A stretch of DNA of 64,000 bases from Daejeonella sp. H1SJ63. GTDB lineage: Bacteria; Bacteroidota; Bacteroidia; Sphingobacteriales; Sphingobacteriaceae. The stretch covers positions 1 to 64,000 of the forward strand of contig NZ_JARKMZ010000041.1 in assembly GCF_029360775.1 (NCBI RefSeq), in the 5' to 3' direction. A program made the position numbers and the translations under genes. A model generated the notes under the pieces. The model was not told the DNA's origin and did no database searches. It saw nothing but the letters and a program-made list of their open reading frames with translations. Shown here piece after piece: positions 1-7,650 of this stretch (its first letter is position 1; each line of letters opens with the position of its first letter).

Positions 1-97
1 TAGAAAGTTACCAACTCTTATTTACATGCCCCTGTGTGTGCTAAAATCTCATGTTCGCTTCATCTGTTTATTTTTTCTTTTTTAAAGAGGTGATGAA

Positions 98-116
98 CCT
101 GCCTGCGGTAGGCAGG
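98..116. repeat. Short perfect palindrome (REP-like)
   Basis: Perfect 7-bp inverted repeat CCTGCCT / AGGCAGG around a 5-nt loop, lying downstream of the UbiA-type gene. Short palindromes of this composition are scattered between genes in many Bacteroidota genomes. It could act as a weak terminator or RNA end for the minus-strand gene, but no T-run follows on either strand. The rest of bases 1-175 shows no gene. Confidence 0.4.
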
Positions 117-175
117 GAGATCATGATTTAATAATTATCCCCTGCGGGTTTTGGCAAAATCATGATGGTTTCATA

Positions 176-1036
176 TTATAATTGATTTCTCAGAAACGTA
201 TCGAGTAAAAAGAAAATGGCGAATACCACCGAAGCTATTCCATTGGTAGTAAAAAAGGCTCTGTCAACCTTTGAAAGATCATCAGGCTTCACTAACTGGT
301 GCTGATAGATCAGCAGGAGAATAAAGAATAGAACTCCGGCCAGGTAGAACCACGAGAGGTCAGAATAAAAATAAGGCAGACTTACAAAGACAACCGACAA
401 TGCATGTAATACCGAGGATACATTCAGCGCTTTTTGCTTTCCAAGCCATGCCGGAATTGAATTTAATTTGTTTTCTCTGTCAAATTCCTCATCCTGAAGG
501 GCATAAATAATATCGAAGCCACTAACCCAGAACAAAACTGCGAGTGAAAAGTATATGGGAAGTATGGCAAATTGTCCTGCCACCACAAGGTATGCTCCGA
601 TTGGGGCCAATGCAAGACCTAATCCCAGTATCAAATGGCATAATGGAGTAAATCTCTTGGTATAGCTGTATCCTAAAACTACTGCCAGAGCCACAGGTGA
701 AAGATAAAAACAGAGTTTATTGATTAGCAGTGTTGTAAAAATAAACAGGAGACTATTGATGATCGTGAATAAAAGAGCCTCTTTCGAACTTATTCTTCCT
801 GAAGGAATGTCTCTGATTACGGTTCTTGGATTCTGGGCATCAATATCCCGGTCGAGGTAGCGGTTGAATGCCATAGCAGAATTTCTTGCAAACACCATGC
901 AAAGCAGCATCAGGAATAGCTTCAGCCAGTTGAACTCCTGCTCAGTTGTTGAAAGGGCAAGAAAAAATCCAATAATTGCAAATGGCATTGCAAAGATGGT
1001 ATGGGCAAATAATACAAGTGAAAAATATTTTTTCAT
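176..1036 (-). CDS. UbiA-family polyprenyltransferase, probably for menaquinone synthesis (MqnP/UbiA-like)
   Basis: Integral membrane prenyltransferase that attaches a polyprenyl chain to an aromatic quinone precursor. From the ATG at 1036 it has 286 residues and about eight hydrophobic segments. Both UbiA Asp motifs that bind Mg-diphosphate are visible: N58..D62..D66 in NRYLDRDID, and D175..D182..D186 in DIIYALQDEEFD. A GTG two codons upstream (1042) is possible, but ATG is preferred. It lies beside ubiE/menG on the opposite strand, and a UbiD-type decarboxylase is at 27.9 kb. Without ubiquinone genes in view, a menaquinone role, perhaps the futalosine-route MqnP, fits better than 4-hydroxybenzoate octaprenylation. 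The family is sure; the exact substrate is inferred. Confidence 0.85.
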   Translation of the reverse strand: MKKYFSLVLFAHTIFAMPFAIIGFFLALSTTEQEFNWLKLFLMLLCMVFARNSAMAFNRYLDRDIDAQNPRTVIRDIPSGRISSKEALLFTIINSLLFIFTTLLINKLCFYLSPVALAVVLGYSYTKRFTPLCHLILGLGLALAPIGAYLVVAGQFAILPIYFSLAVLFWVSGFDIIYALQDEEFDRENKLNSIPAWLGKQKALNVSSVLHALSVVFVSLPYFYSDLSWFYLAGVLFFILLLIYQHQLVKPDDLSKVDRAFFTTNGIASVVFAIFFLLDTFLRNQL

Positions 1037-1095
1037 AGACACTGTCTGTACTAAAGCTGATGGCGATTTATCTGAAACACCTCTTGTTAATTTTG

Positions 1096-1698
1096 TTAAC
1101 GGGCAAAGGATTTATTCAGCTCATCAATAAAATTCAGGATTTCATCACGTCCCTGCTGTGTTTCAGCGGAAGTAATATAATGTGCCGGTACCTCTTCAAA
1201 AATTGTAAGAAGCATTTTACGAAATTTGGCAATATTCTGATCTGTTTTTACGGCCGATTGCTTGTCGGCCTTTGTGAATATCAGCTGGAAAGGCAGTCCG
1301 TTTTCTCCAAGCCACGAGCAGAATTCAATATCAATTTTCTGAGGTTCAAGACGGCTGTCGATCAAAACGAAAACGCATTGCAGGTTTTCCCTGTTTCTTA
1401 AATAAAAACTGATGAATTTCTGCCATTCTCCTCTGTTACTTTTTGAAGTCCTGGCATAACCGTATCCTGGAAGATCCACCAGTTGCCAGTTCTCATTAAT
1501 AAGAAAATGATTGATCAGCTGGGTTTTACCGGGTGTTTGAGATGTTTTTGCGAGTCCCTTTTTTTGAACCAGCATGTTTATCAGGGAGGATTTTCCCACA
1601 TTTGAACGGCCAATAAAGGCGTATTCAGGCAATACCGGAGCCGGTAATTTATCAGTTCTTGTATTACTGCATTGAAATTCTGCGCTTTTAATGATCAT
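1096..1698 (-). CDS. engB: Ribosome biogenesis GTPase EngB/YsxC
   Basis: Circularly conserved TrmE-Era-EngA-EngB-type GTPase needed for late 50S subunit assembly. From ATG 1698 it is 200 residues, the usual family length. Visible motifs are G1 GRSNVGKS (30-37), the TPGKT switch region (near 55-59), G3 DLPG (75-78) with the EngB signature GYGYA, and G4 TKAD (142-145). An alternative start 8 codons upstream is rejected: a TACCTTTG -7 promoter element sits between the two starts and ends 4 nt before ATG 1698, so the message would begin close to this ATG. It follows no obvious operon partner; the UbiA-type gene lies 59 bp downstream on the same strand. Confidence 0.93.
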   Translation of the reverse strand: MIIKSAEFQCSNTRTDKLPAPVLPEYAFIGRSNVGKSSLINMLVQKKGLAKTSQTPGKTQLINHFLINENWQLVDLPGYGYARTSKSNRGEWQKFISFYLRNRENLQCVFVLIDSRLEPQKIDIEFCSWLGENGLPFQLIFTKADKQSAVKTDQNIAKFRKMLLTIFEEVPAHYITSAETQQGRDEILNFIDELNKSFAR

Positions 1699-1702
1699 TT
1701 GA

Positions 1703-1710
1703 CAAAGGTA
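1703..1710 (-). promoter_or_regulatory. Putative -7 element TACCTTTG for engB
   Basis: Matches the Bacteroidota -7 consensus TAnnTTTG on the minus strand and ends 4 nt before the engB ATG. No good TTTG was found at the -33 spacing, so the assignment is moderate. If it is used, the transcript would be almost leaderless. Confidence 0.45.
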
Positions 1711-1827
1711 GAATATTGCCATTAATGTTTAAGGATATGCAGCCTTAATTCGATCGTCTGCAGGTCATTTTTATCTGAATGCAGTTTAAAAGGAGCAGCA
1801 GAGACTTAATCACATCATTGAATCCAT

Positions 1828-1835
1828 TATCTTTG
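1828..1835 (+). promoter_or_regulatory. Putative -7 element TATCTTTG for ubiE-porT
   Basis: Exact TAnnTTTG match ending 3 nt before the ATG chosen for ubiE (1839). It argues against the longer reading frame starting at 1779, because that start would lie upstream of the promoter. Confidence 0.5.
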
Positions 1836-1838
1836 TGC

Positions 1839-2570
1839 ATGTCGAAAACAGTAAGACCATATCAGGATTCAAACGCAACCAAAAAAGAACAGGTTGCAAG
1901 TATGTTCAATAATATTTCAGGAACTTATGATTTTCTGAACCATTTTTTGTCTTTGGGTATTGATATGATCTGGAGAAAAATGGCCATTAAAGAACTACTT
2001 GCTGATAAACCTGCACATATTCTGGATGTTGCAACCGGAACAGGTGATTTTGCGTTTGAAGCAATTCAGATCCTTAAGCCTGCTAAAATCATAGGTGTGG
2101 ATATATCTGAAGGGATGTTGGGTATTGCCGATGAAAAAATCCGTAAAAGAAAAATGCAGGATGTTTTTGAAGTACGTTTAGGTGATTCTGAAAAGCTGTT
2201 ATTTGATCAGGATACATTTGATGCCGTAACTGTGGCGTTCGGTGTTCGCAACTTCGAAGATCTTGAAAAGGGGCTAAGCGATATGTTAAGGGTCTTAAAG
2301 CCTGGAGGTAAGGCTGTAATTCTTGAATTTTCAAAACCTAAAGTGTTCCCGATTAAACAGGCGTATAATTTTTATTTTAAATACATTACTCCAACCATCG
2401 GGAAGCTTTTTTCTAAAGACAGCAGTGCATATACCTATCTGCCTGAATCTGTGGCCGCTTTTCCTGATGGGAAAAACTTTGTTGCATTAATGGAAAAAGT
2501 TGGGTTTAAAAATACCAAATACCGTCCGCTGACGTTTGGGATTTGTTCTATTTATACCGGCATCAAATGA
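1839..2570 (+). CDS. menG: Demethylmenaquinone methyltransferase UbiE/MenG
   Basis: SAM-dependent C-methyltransferase for the last step of menaquinone synthesis. The 243-residue protein starts with MSKTVRPYQD. It carries the UbiE signature region YDFLNHFLSLGID (30-42), SAM-binding motif I LDVATGTGD (62-70), and the second family signature around RVLKPGGKAVILEFSKP. The ATG at 1839 is preferred over upstream starts because a -7 promoter element precedes it directly and family members begin here. The stop overlaps the porT ATG by 4 nt (ATGA), so the two genes are translationally coupled. With no ubiquinone genes in view, the menaquinone role is the natural reading. Confidence 0.93.
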   Translation: MSKTVRPYQDSNATKKEQVASMFNNISGTYDFLNHFLSLGIDMIWRKMAIKELLADKPAHILDVATGTGDFAFEAIQILKPAKIIGVDISEGMLGIADEKIRKRKMQDVFEVRLGDSEKLLFDQDTFDAVTVAFGVRNFEDLEKGLSDMLRVLKPGGKAVILEFSKPKVFPIKQAYNFYFKYITPTIGKLFSKDSSAYTYLPESVAAFPDGKNFVALMEKVGFKNTKYRPLTFGICSIYTGIK

Positions 2571-3313
2571 AAGGATTTTTTCTGAGTGGTATTTTATGCG
2601 TTTTACTTACGGCTCAGAATTCCTTCGGACAGGAAAATTGGGGTGGCGGTGTTGACGGAGAACAACTTCATTTTGGATTTACCTTTCAGTATGTTGCATC
2701 TGAATTTAAAATATTAAAAACGAGTAAGTGGAAGGGGACTTTTATTGATCCTTTCAACGGACTTCCAATGATTGATAGTGAGATGAAGAGTCTAAGTTCT
2801 CCGGTTACTCCGGGTTTTGGACTGGGTTTTGTTTCTGATCTGAGACTTGGAGATAATGCCAATCTGCGTTTCACTCCGGGTATGGTATTTGCCGACAGGA
2901 TTGTAAACTATGAGTACGAGAATGCTATTTTTAATACTCAAAAGAGGGTTCAGGCAACCCTGGTTGATCTTCCTCTGGGGATAAAACTGAAATCTGACCG
3001 CCAGAAAAATTTTCGTGCTTATGTGATTGCAGGTGCAAAATACTCGGTTGATATCGTTTCAAAAAAGAAAACTGATGATCTTGCATTAAGTCCGGAAGCC
3101 AAGTACCTTAAAAATAATAAGAATACGATATGGTATGAAGCGGGTTTTGGATTAGATATCTATTTTGAGTTTTTTAAAATGTCGCCAGAGATCAAATTTG
3201 CCCAGTCGGCAAAAAGTGTACTCCGCGATTTTGATCGTCCGGAGAATCCATATACCGCACCGATTGATAAACTTTTTATTCGCAACCTTCAGTTCAGTTT
3301 GTACTTTGAATAA
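2567..3313 (+). CDS. porT: Type IX secretion system outer-membrane protein PorT/SprT
   Basis: Outer-membrane beta-barrel needed for type IX secretion, and for gliding in species that glide. The 248 residues match the usual PorT length of about 245. There is an N-terminal signal peptide (about 1-21, ending ..NSFGQ), then alternating beta-strand segments and a C-terminal strand ending in aromatic Phe-Glu. ATG 2567 lies inside the ubiE stop (ATGA overlap), and a ubiE-porT pair is a recurrent arrangement in Bacteroidota. Identification rests on length, signal, barrel pattern and neighbour; barrel proteins are poorly conserved, so a generic PorT-family barrel is the main alternative. Confidence 0.75.
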   Translation: MKGFFLSGILCVLLTAQNSFGQENWGGGVDGEQLHFGFTFQYVASEFKILKTSKWKGTFIDPFNGLPMIDSEMKSLSSPVTPGFGLGFVSDLRLGDNANLRFTPGMVFADRIVNYEYENAIFNTQKRVQATLVDLPLGIKLKSDRQKNFRAYVIAGAKYSVDIVSKKKTDDLALSPEAKYLKNNKNTIWYEAGFGLDIYFEFFKMSPEIKFAQSAKSVLRDFDRPENPYTAPIDKLFIRNLQFSLYFE

Positions 3314-3500
3314 GATTTAGCCCTGAATTCTGATAAGCTTTTTAGGGATTTTTGCATATTGGAAATAAATTACACGCTGAATGAAGTATTTCTCCATCAC
3401 CGTATTCTGTATTCACTAGTGCACGGTTAAATTTAGAACGAATAAAAAAATTTTGTTTTGGCCTTTAAAACATGGATATTATTTTAGGATTTCAATGTAA

Positions 3501-3542
3501 GCCCTCCTATTTAACCTTTCCTCCCTCTATCGCCGGGAGGGC
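3501..3542. repeat. Nested inverted repeats GCCCTCC / CCTCCC / GGGAGGGC
   Basis: GCCCTCC (3501-3507) and CCTCCC (3520-3525) can each pair with the single right arm GGGAGGGC (3535-3542), giving two mutually exclusive stems. It lies directly upstream of the 3545-3569 hairpin. Confidence 0.5.
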
Positions 3543-3544
3543 TC

Positions 3545-3569
3545 GGTACTTTTGAAGGCCAAAAGTACC
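3545..3569. repeat. Perfect 10-bp hairpin GGTACTTTTG / CAAAAGTACC
   Basis: Perfect inverted repeat with a 5-nt loop (AAGGC). No poly-T follows, so it is not a standard terminator. It looks like a REP-type or mobile-element-end palindrome. Confidence 0.6.
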
Positions 3570-3628
3570 CAAAAGCCTCTTTCAATCCCTAGGTGCCTTT
3601 GGTCACAAACCAACCGCACATCAAAAAA

Positions 3629-3642
3629 ACAGCGATCGCTGT
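3629..3642. repeat. 14-bp perfect palindrome containing GCGATCGC
   Basis: ACAGCGATCGCTGT is self-complementary over all 14 bases. It could be a dimeric protein-binding site or part of the surrounding repeat region. Nothing in its position ties it to a particular promoter. Confidence 0.4.
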
Positions 3643-4164
3643 CTTTGGGGGATATTGCCTCATGAAAGCATACCGCATATGATCCCAAAGCCTAATGCTC
3701 GGTTTTGCTTTTTGATTGAATCTGCCTCTGTTTTTTGATTTTGCTGGCACTGGGGATTGAAACGTCCTTCGGTAGCGCCTGTATAATATGATCGTTTGTT
3801 GGAATCGTGCTTCGGGTGACAGTCATTCATCTACTACAGGTATTGAGTCTTGCAGGGATCGGCCTTCCGGGATTTGGCAGTAAAGGCGCGTTTTATCCTT
3901 TCTTCTAACGATCATAAATCACAGGCATCAAGCAATCCGGAGAAGTGTTGCAGAAACATTCATAACCCAGCTACATTCAAACGGCTTGGATTGCACAATA
4001 AGGATAAAATGTGGATTTACAACAAATACCGGGCAGCCGCGGCTTTTTGATTCTTTTCAGCTGCAGGAAAAGAATTAGGCCCAGTGGCATGAGCGAAAGA
4101 TTTTCACTGTGAGCAAATCATTTTAACCGGACAACAATGATTCTGTATTTTATTTGTAAATTCT

Positions 4165-4698
4165 TTGCAGGCTCAGGATTATGAATCAGATCTTTCAATT
4201 CGTATCCATTCTTTTGGCCATGGGAAGGAGTTTATAACTGAAGTATTCAGGAAGGCTAAACGTGTAAAAATAATTTTCGCCAAAAAAGATAGTGTTGGGA
4301 AAGCCCTCGGTAAAGATGAACGATTTCTGAAGTTGCTCAGTACTCTGAACTCTAAAGATTCTTCTGTTATAGCAGAACGTAAAGGTATTGACTTTAAGAC
4401 TCTCGCTAAAATAGTGCAGGAATACACCTATTACAGCAAAGACAGTGTTTGGGTTAATTTACGGAAGCACAGGGCATTTGACGAATTATTATCAAAAGTT
4501 GCTGATCCGGCAGATGATATGCCTGAAAAGGAATTGGAACTTGCGAAAAACAGGCATATACTAGATGGTACCGGTTATTCAGTCCATATCAGGACAGTCA
4601 ATAAGGAGCGAACTTATCAACTGAGTTCACCCACACCGGTTAGTCATCCTTTTATTTATCAGATCATTCATGAACCCCTGAAATTTAAGAAGTTCTGA
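4165..4698 (+). CDS. Hypothetical exported protein with disrupted or non-canonical 5' end
   Basis: I do not recognise this protein. The open frame codes for about 178 mostly soluble residues with a basic/amphipathic middle. The only in-frame start candidate is TTG at 4165, giving MQAQDYESD. Read further upstream, the same frame gives FCILFVNSLQAQ, a convincing signal-peptide core and cleavage site, which then stops at TGA 4138-4140. An ATG at 4137 lies just ahead in another frame. So either one base was lost or gained near 4140 and removed the start from the signal peptide, or a rare start (ATT 4147) is used. The preceding 820 bp is repeat-rich. The gene may be a recent pseudogene or carry a sequencing error. 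Confidence 0.5.
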   Translation: MQAQDYESDLSIRIHSFGHGKEFITEVFRKAKRVKIIFAKKDSVGKALGKDERFLKLLSTLNSKDSSVIAERKGIDFKTLAKIVQEYTYYSKDSVWVNLRKHRAFDELLSKVADPADDMPEKELELAKNRHILDGTGYSVHIRTVNKERTYQLSSPTPVSHPFIYQIIHEPLKFKKF

Positions 4699-4760
4699 AG
4701 AATAATATTTACGATCGCCTTTTGCCTGAAAATCCTTAATTTCGGGTTTTTAAAATCATT

Positions 4761-5519
4761 ATGTCTAAAATAGCGTTAATTACCGGTGCAACAGCCGGAA
4801 TAGGAGAGGCATGTGCACGACTTCTTGCAGCCCAAAAATATGATCTGATACTTGCAGCCCGCCGGGCTGAGCGTTTGGATGCTCTTTCAAAACAATTGAT
4901 TGATGAATTCGGTATCCGGGTAATTACTCTGGTGATGGATGTCAGGAAAAAGGAAGAGGTTCAAAAGCTTGAAACTCTGAGTGAAGACTGGAAGCAAGTT
5001 GATGTTCTGATTAATAATGCAGGTTTATCGCAGGGGCTTGATCCGATTAATTCGGGAAATACGGATGATTGGGACGTGATGATTGATACCAATGTTAAAG
5101 GATTACTGTATGTGACAAAGATCGTATCAACCTGGATGGTTAATAATGCTAAAGGAGGTCATATTATTAACATTGGATCTATCGCTGGTAAGGAAACCTA
5201 TCAGAATGGTAATGTATACTGTGCAACAAAACATGCCGTTGATTCATTGAACAAGGCCATGAGAATTGATCTTTTACCACACAAGATCAAAGTAACCGGA
5301 ATTCACCCCGGAGCAGTAGAAACTGAGTTTTCTGAAGTGCGTTTTAAAGGAGATAAAGAAAGAGCAAAAAAAGTATATGAAGGTTATGAACCGCTTCATG
5401 CTCAGGATATTGCAGAGACTATTTGGTTTGCAATCAGTCGCCCGGCACACGTAAATATCAATGATATGCTTGTTATGCCTACTGCGCAGGCAAGTACCTC
5501 ACATTTGCTCAGAGAGTAG
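4761..5519 (+). CDS. SDR-family NADP-dependent oxidoreductase (YdfG-like)
   Basis: Classical short-chain dehydrogenase of 252 residues, resembling the YdfG group that oxidises serine, 3-hydroxy acids or related hydroxy compounds. Visible are the nucleotide motif TGATAGIGE (8-16), NNAG (85-88), and the catalytic Ser140, Tyr153 and Lys157 (YCATK). Arg34-Arg35 after the second strand favours NADPH over NADH. A near-consensus -7 element TAATTTCG (4737-4744) lies 16 nt before the ATG. It stands alone, 114 bp before yqeY. The fold and cofactor class are clear; the substrate is not determinable from sequence. Confidence 0.88.
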   Translation: MSKIALITGATAGIGEACARLLAAQKYDLILAARRAERLDALSKQLIDEFGIRVITLVMDVRKKEEVQKLETLSEDWKQVDVLINNAGLSQGLDPINSGNTDDWDVMIDTNVKGLLYVTKIVSTWMVNNAKGGHIINIGSIAGKETYQNGNVYCATKHAVDSLNKAMRIDLLPHKIKVTGIHPGAVETEFSEVRFKGDKERAKKVYEGYEPLHAQDIAETIWFAISRPAHVNINDMLVMPTAQASTSHLLRE

Positions 5520-5591
5520 TATAATCAGGAGCTACATAGGACCTGTGTTGGTGAAATTTTAAAAAAATGGCATCTGCTAATCAGGATTGTG

Positions 5592-5599
5592 TAGTTTTG
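5592..5599 (+). promoter_or_regulatory. Putative -7 element TAGTTTTG for yqeY
   Basis: Exact TAnnTTTG match about 34 nt before the yqeY ATG. No clear -33 TTTG was seen. Confidence 0.4.
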
Positions 5600-5633
5600 C
5601 GAAGGAAAATCAATTATATTAATAGAATCAGGC

Positions 5634-6080
5634 ATGTCTCTTCAACAAAATATTGATCAGGATATCAAATCAGCTATGCTGAATAAGGATAGTTCACGCC
5701 TGCGTGGTCTCAGAGCCATAAAAGCAGCCTTACTTGTCGCTAAAACAGAAAAAGGTGCTGAAACGGTGACAGAAGATACTGAGATTAAAGTGCTCCAGAG
5801 GCTGGTTAAGCAAAGAAAAGAGTCGGCAGAGATCTATCAGGCGCAGAACCGTCAGGACCTTTACCAGATTGAACTTGAGGAATTGCAGGTAATTGAAGCC
5901 TATCTTCCAAAGCAAATGGACAGATCTGAAATCAGTGCCCATATTACTGAGGTGATTGCCCGAACCGGGGCTGCAGGTATGAAAGATATGGGTAAAGTAA
6001 TGGGGATTGTAAATAAGAATCTTGCCGGAAAAGCAGACGGTAAAACTATCTCTGAACTGGTTAAGGAGCTTCTTGCCTGA
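5634..6080 (+). CDS. GatB/YqeY domain protein
   Basis: Small (148 residues) stand-alone YqeY domain: a helical N-terminal half followed by the C-terminal domain homologous to the tRNA-binding tail of GatB. Its physiological role is not settled; a link to tRNA-dependent amidation is assumed from homology. Length and the typical start (MSLQQNIDQDIKSAML) match the family. It ends in a hairpin with a T-run (6119-6145), so it is probably monocistronic. Confidence 0.9.
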   Translation: MSLQQNIDQDIKSAMLNKDSSRLRGLRAIKAALLVAKTEKGAETVTEDTEIKVLQRLVKQRKESAEIYQAQNRQDLYQIELEELQVIEAYLPKQMDRSEISAHITEVIARTGAAGMKDMGKVMGIVNKNLAGKADGKTISELVKELLA

Positions 6081-6118
6081 TTTCCTGAAAACACATTTGC
6101 CAATTATAATATTGAATG

Positions 6119-6145
6119 CTTATTTTCATTAAGAAATAAGTTTTT
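6119..6145 (+). terminator. Probable terminator after yqeY
   Basis: Stem CTTATTT (6119-6125) / AAATAAG (6134-6140), 8-nt loop, then five T. The stem is AT-rich and therefore weak, but the position between yqeY and the next cluster is right. Confidence 0.45.
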
Positions 6146-6208
6146 ATATTGATTAAACATTCAGACTTATATCTTAGCGCAAGCACGGTATATGTACTTT
6201 ACAATTCT

Positions 6209-6967
6209 ATGGAGTTCGAGATAAAAGAAGAAAAAGGTTTTAAATACATTGAAGAGGGTGAAGGCGAGGTGCTTTTATTGCTTCATGGTTTGATGGGAGC
6301 ACTCAGTAACTGGACCGATGTTGTCGTAGAATTTAAGAAAAATTACAGGGTAATTATTCCCCTGTTACCATTGTATGATCTTCCCTTGCTGAATACCGGG
6401 GTTAAATCACTGGCAAAGTTTGTACATAAATTTGTAAAACATAAACAGCTTGAGAATATTACTGTACTTGGAAACTCCTTAGGCGGTCATGTTGGATTAA
6501 TTTATACACTCAGTCATCCGGAGGAAGTAAAGTCACTTGTTCTTACAGGGAGCTCAGGTTTATATGAAAATGCATTTGGGGGCTCATTTCCGCGAAGGGA
6601 AAGCTATGATTTCATTAAGGAAAAAGTGGAATTTACCTTTTATGATCCTGCAACTGCAACCAAAGAACTGGTAGATGAAGTATATCAGATGGTTAATGAC
6701 CGGATTAAGGTGATTAAAATTCTGGCTATGGCAAAATCTGCTATCAGGCATAATATGGCAAAAGATATACATATGATCAAGGTTCCGGTATGTCTGATCT
6801 GGGGAAGGGATGATAAAATTACTCCACCGGAAGTTGCTGTAGAATTTAATCAGCTGCTGCCTGATTCTGAATTAAACTGGATTGACAAATGCGGACATGC
6901 ACCAATGATGGAACGACCCGCTGAATTCAACGTATATTTAAAGAAGTTTTTAGACCGCATTTATTAG
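6209..6967 (+). CDS. Alpha/beta hydrolase
   Basis: Alpha/beta-hydrolase fold enzyme of 252 residues, likely cytoplasmic. The oxyanion HG pair (26-27), the nucleophile elbow GNSLGG with Ser90, an acid in WGRDD (Asp201/202) and His230 in CGHAP make a complete triad. The chosen ATG 6209 (MEFEIKEEKG) puts the first beta strand at the usual place; a longer frame from 6149 adds 20 residues without family resemblance. It is 11 bp from the CBS gene and probably starts the CBS-nadK-porG run. The family covers esterases, C-C hydrolases and MenH-like enzymes; the substrate is unknown. Confidence 0.88.
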   Translation: MEFEIKEEKGFKYIEEGEGEVLLLLHGLMGALSNWTDVVVEFKKNYRVIIPLLPLYDLPLLNTGVKSLAKFVHKFVKHKQLENITVLGNSLGGHVGLIYTLSHPEEVKSLVLTGSSGLYENAFGGSFPRRESYDFIKEKVEFTFYDPATATKELVDEVYQMVNDRIKVIKILAMAKSAIRHNMAKDIHMIKVPVCLIWGRDDKITPPEVAVEFNQLLPDSELNWIDKCGHAPMMERPAEFNVYLKKFLDRIY

Positions 6968-6978
6968 ACAAGGATCTT

Positions 6979-7641
6979 ATGTTTGCACACGAACTTATAT
7001 CCGATGCCATTCCTCCTGTGAGAACTTCTGATACGGTTCAAAAGGTAATGGACAGGATGACTGAGTTTCGTGTCAATCATCTACCCATAGTAAAAGATCA
7101 GCAATTTTTGGGGCTTATATCTGATTCTGATATTGCAGATATTGTTGATCATTCAATCCTGGTCGGGGGCTTGAGCTTATCGCTTTATAATCCTTTTGTG
7201 TTTGAAGGGCAGCATATTTATGATGTATTTTTGCTTTTTTATGAGCAAAAACTTAGTGTAGTTCCTGTTCTTGATGTTAACAAAAATTATAAGGGTCTGA
7301 TCTCAATTAATTCAGTGATGAAGTTTTGGGCTACATTGTCTGCAGTTAAAGATCCCGGAGGGATTATCGTACTGGAGGTAGATAACCGGAATAATTCTCT
7401 GGCCCATATAGCACAGATTGTTGAATCAGATAATGCTCAGATATTAAGTTCCTATGTACAGTCGTTTCCGGATTCTACCCGGCTTGAAATTACGATCAAA
7501 CTTAACCGAACCGATATTTCTTCAATTATAGCTTCATTTTTAAGATATGATTATCATGTGAAAGCTACTTTCAATGATTCTAAATCAGACGACGGTACTG
7601 CAGACAGATATAATCAACTGATGAATTATCTTGATATCTAA
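6979..7641 (+). CDS. CBS-domain protein with C-terminal ACT-like region
   Basis: Cytosolic regulatory-type protein of 220 residues. Two CBS motifs occupy about residues 1-125 (first TVQKVMDRM..LPIV, second VFLLFYEQ..VPVLD), forming one Bateman module that typically binds adenosyl nucleotides. Residues about 130-200 (IIVLEVDNRNNSLAHIAQIV..) resemble an ACT-type ligand domain. It sits 9 bp upstream of nadK and 11 bp after the hydrolase, so it is probably co-transcribed. Adenylate sensing tied to NAD kinase is an attractive but unproven idea. Confidence 0.88.
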   Translation: MFAHELISDAIPPVRTSDTVQKVMDRMTEFRVNHLPIVKDQQFLGLISDSDIADIVDHSILVGGLSLSLYNPFVFEGQHIYDVFLLFYEQKLSVVPVLDVNKNYKGLISINSVMKFWATLSAVKDPGGIIVLEVDNRNNSLAHIAQIVESDNAQILSSYVQSFPDSTRLEITIKLNRTDISSIIASFLRYDYHVKATFNDSKSDDGTADRYNQLMNYLDI

Positions 7642-7650
7642 ATAATAAAT

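Larger units (their letters stand above)
3314..4136. other. Gene-poor intergenic stretch with several palindromes
   Basis: About 820 bp without a convincing gene. It holds nested G/C-rich inverted repeats (3501-3542), a perfect 10-bp hairpin (3545-3569) and a 14-bp palindrome (3629-3642). A short open frame (3850-4050, 66 codons) has no recognisable domain and is not called. Composition and local palindromes differ from neighbouring spacers, suggesting a decayed or non-autonomous repeat element, or a structured RNA. I could not identify the family. Confidence 0.5.

Noticed and set aside
1060-1401. 113-codon plus-strand frame opposite engB
   Set aside because: It lies on the complement of a conserved GTPase gene and has no family features.
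3753-3764. GGGATTGAAACG, resembling the 3' end of some CRISPR repeats
   Set aside because: It occurs once here, with no regularly spaced copies and no cas genes in the window.
3850-4050. 66-codon plus-strand frame in the palindrome-rich region
   Set aside because: No recognisable domain, no promoter or ribosome site, and it is surrounded by repeat-like sequence.
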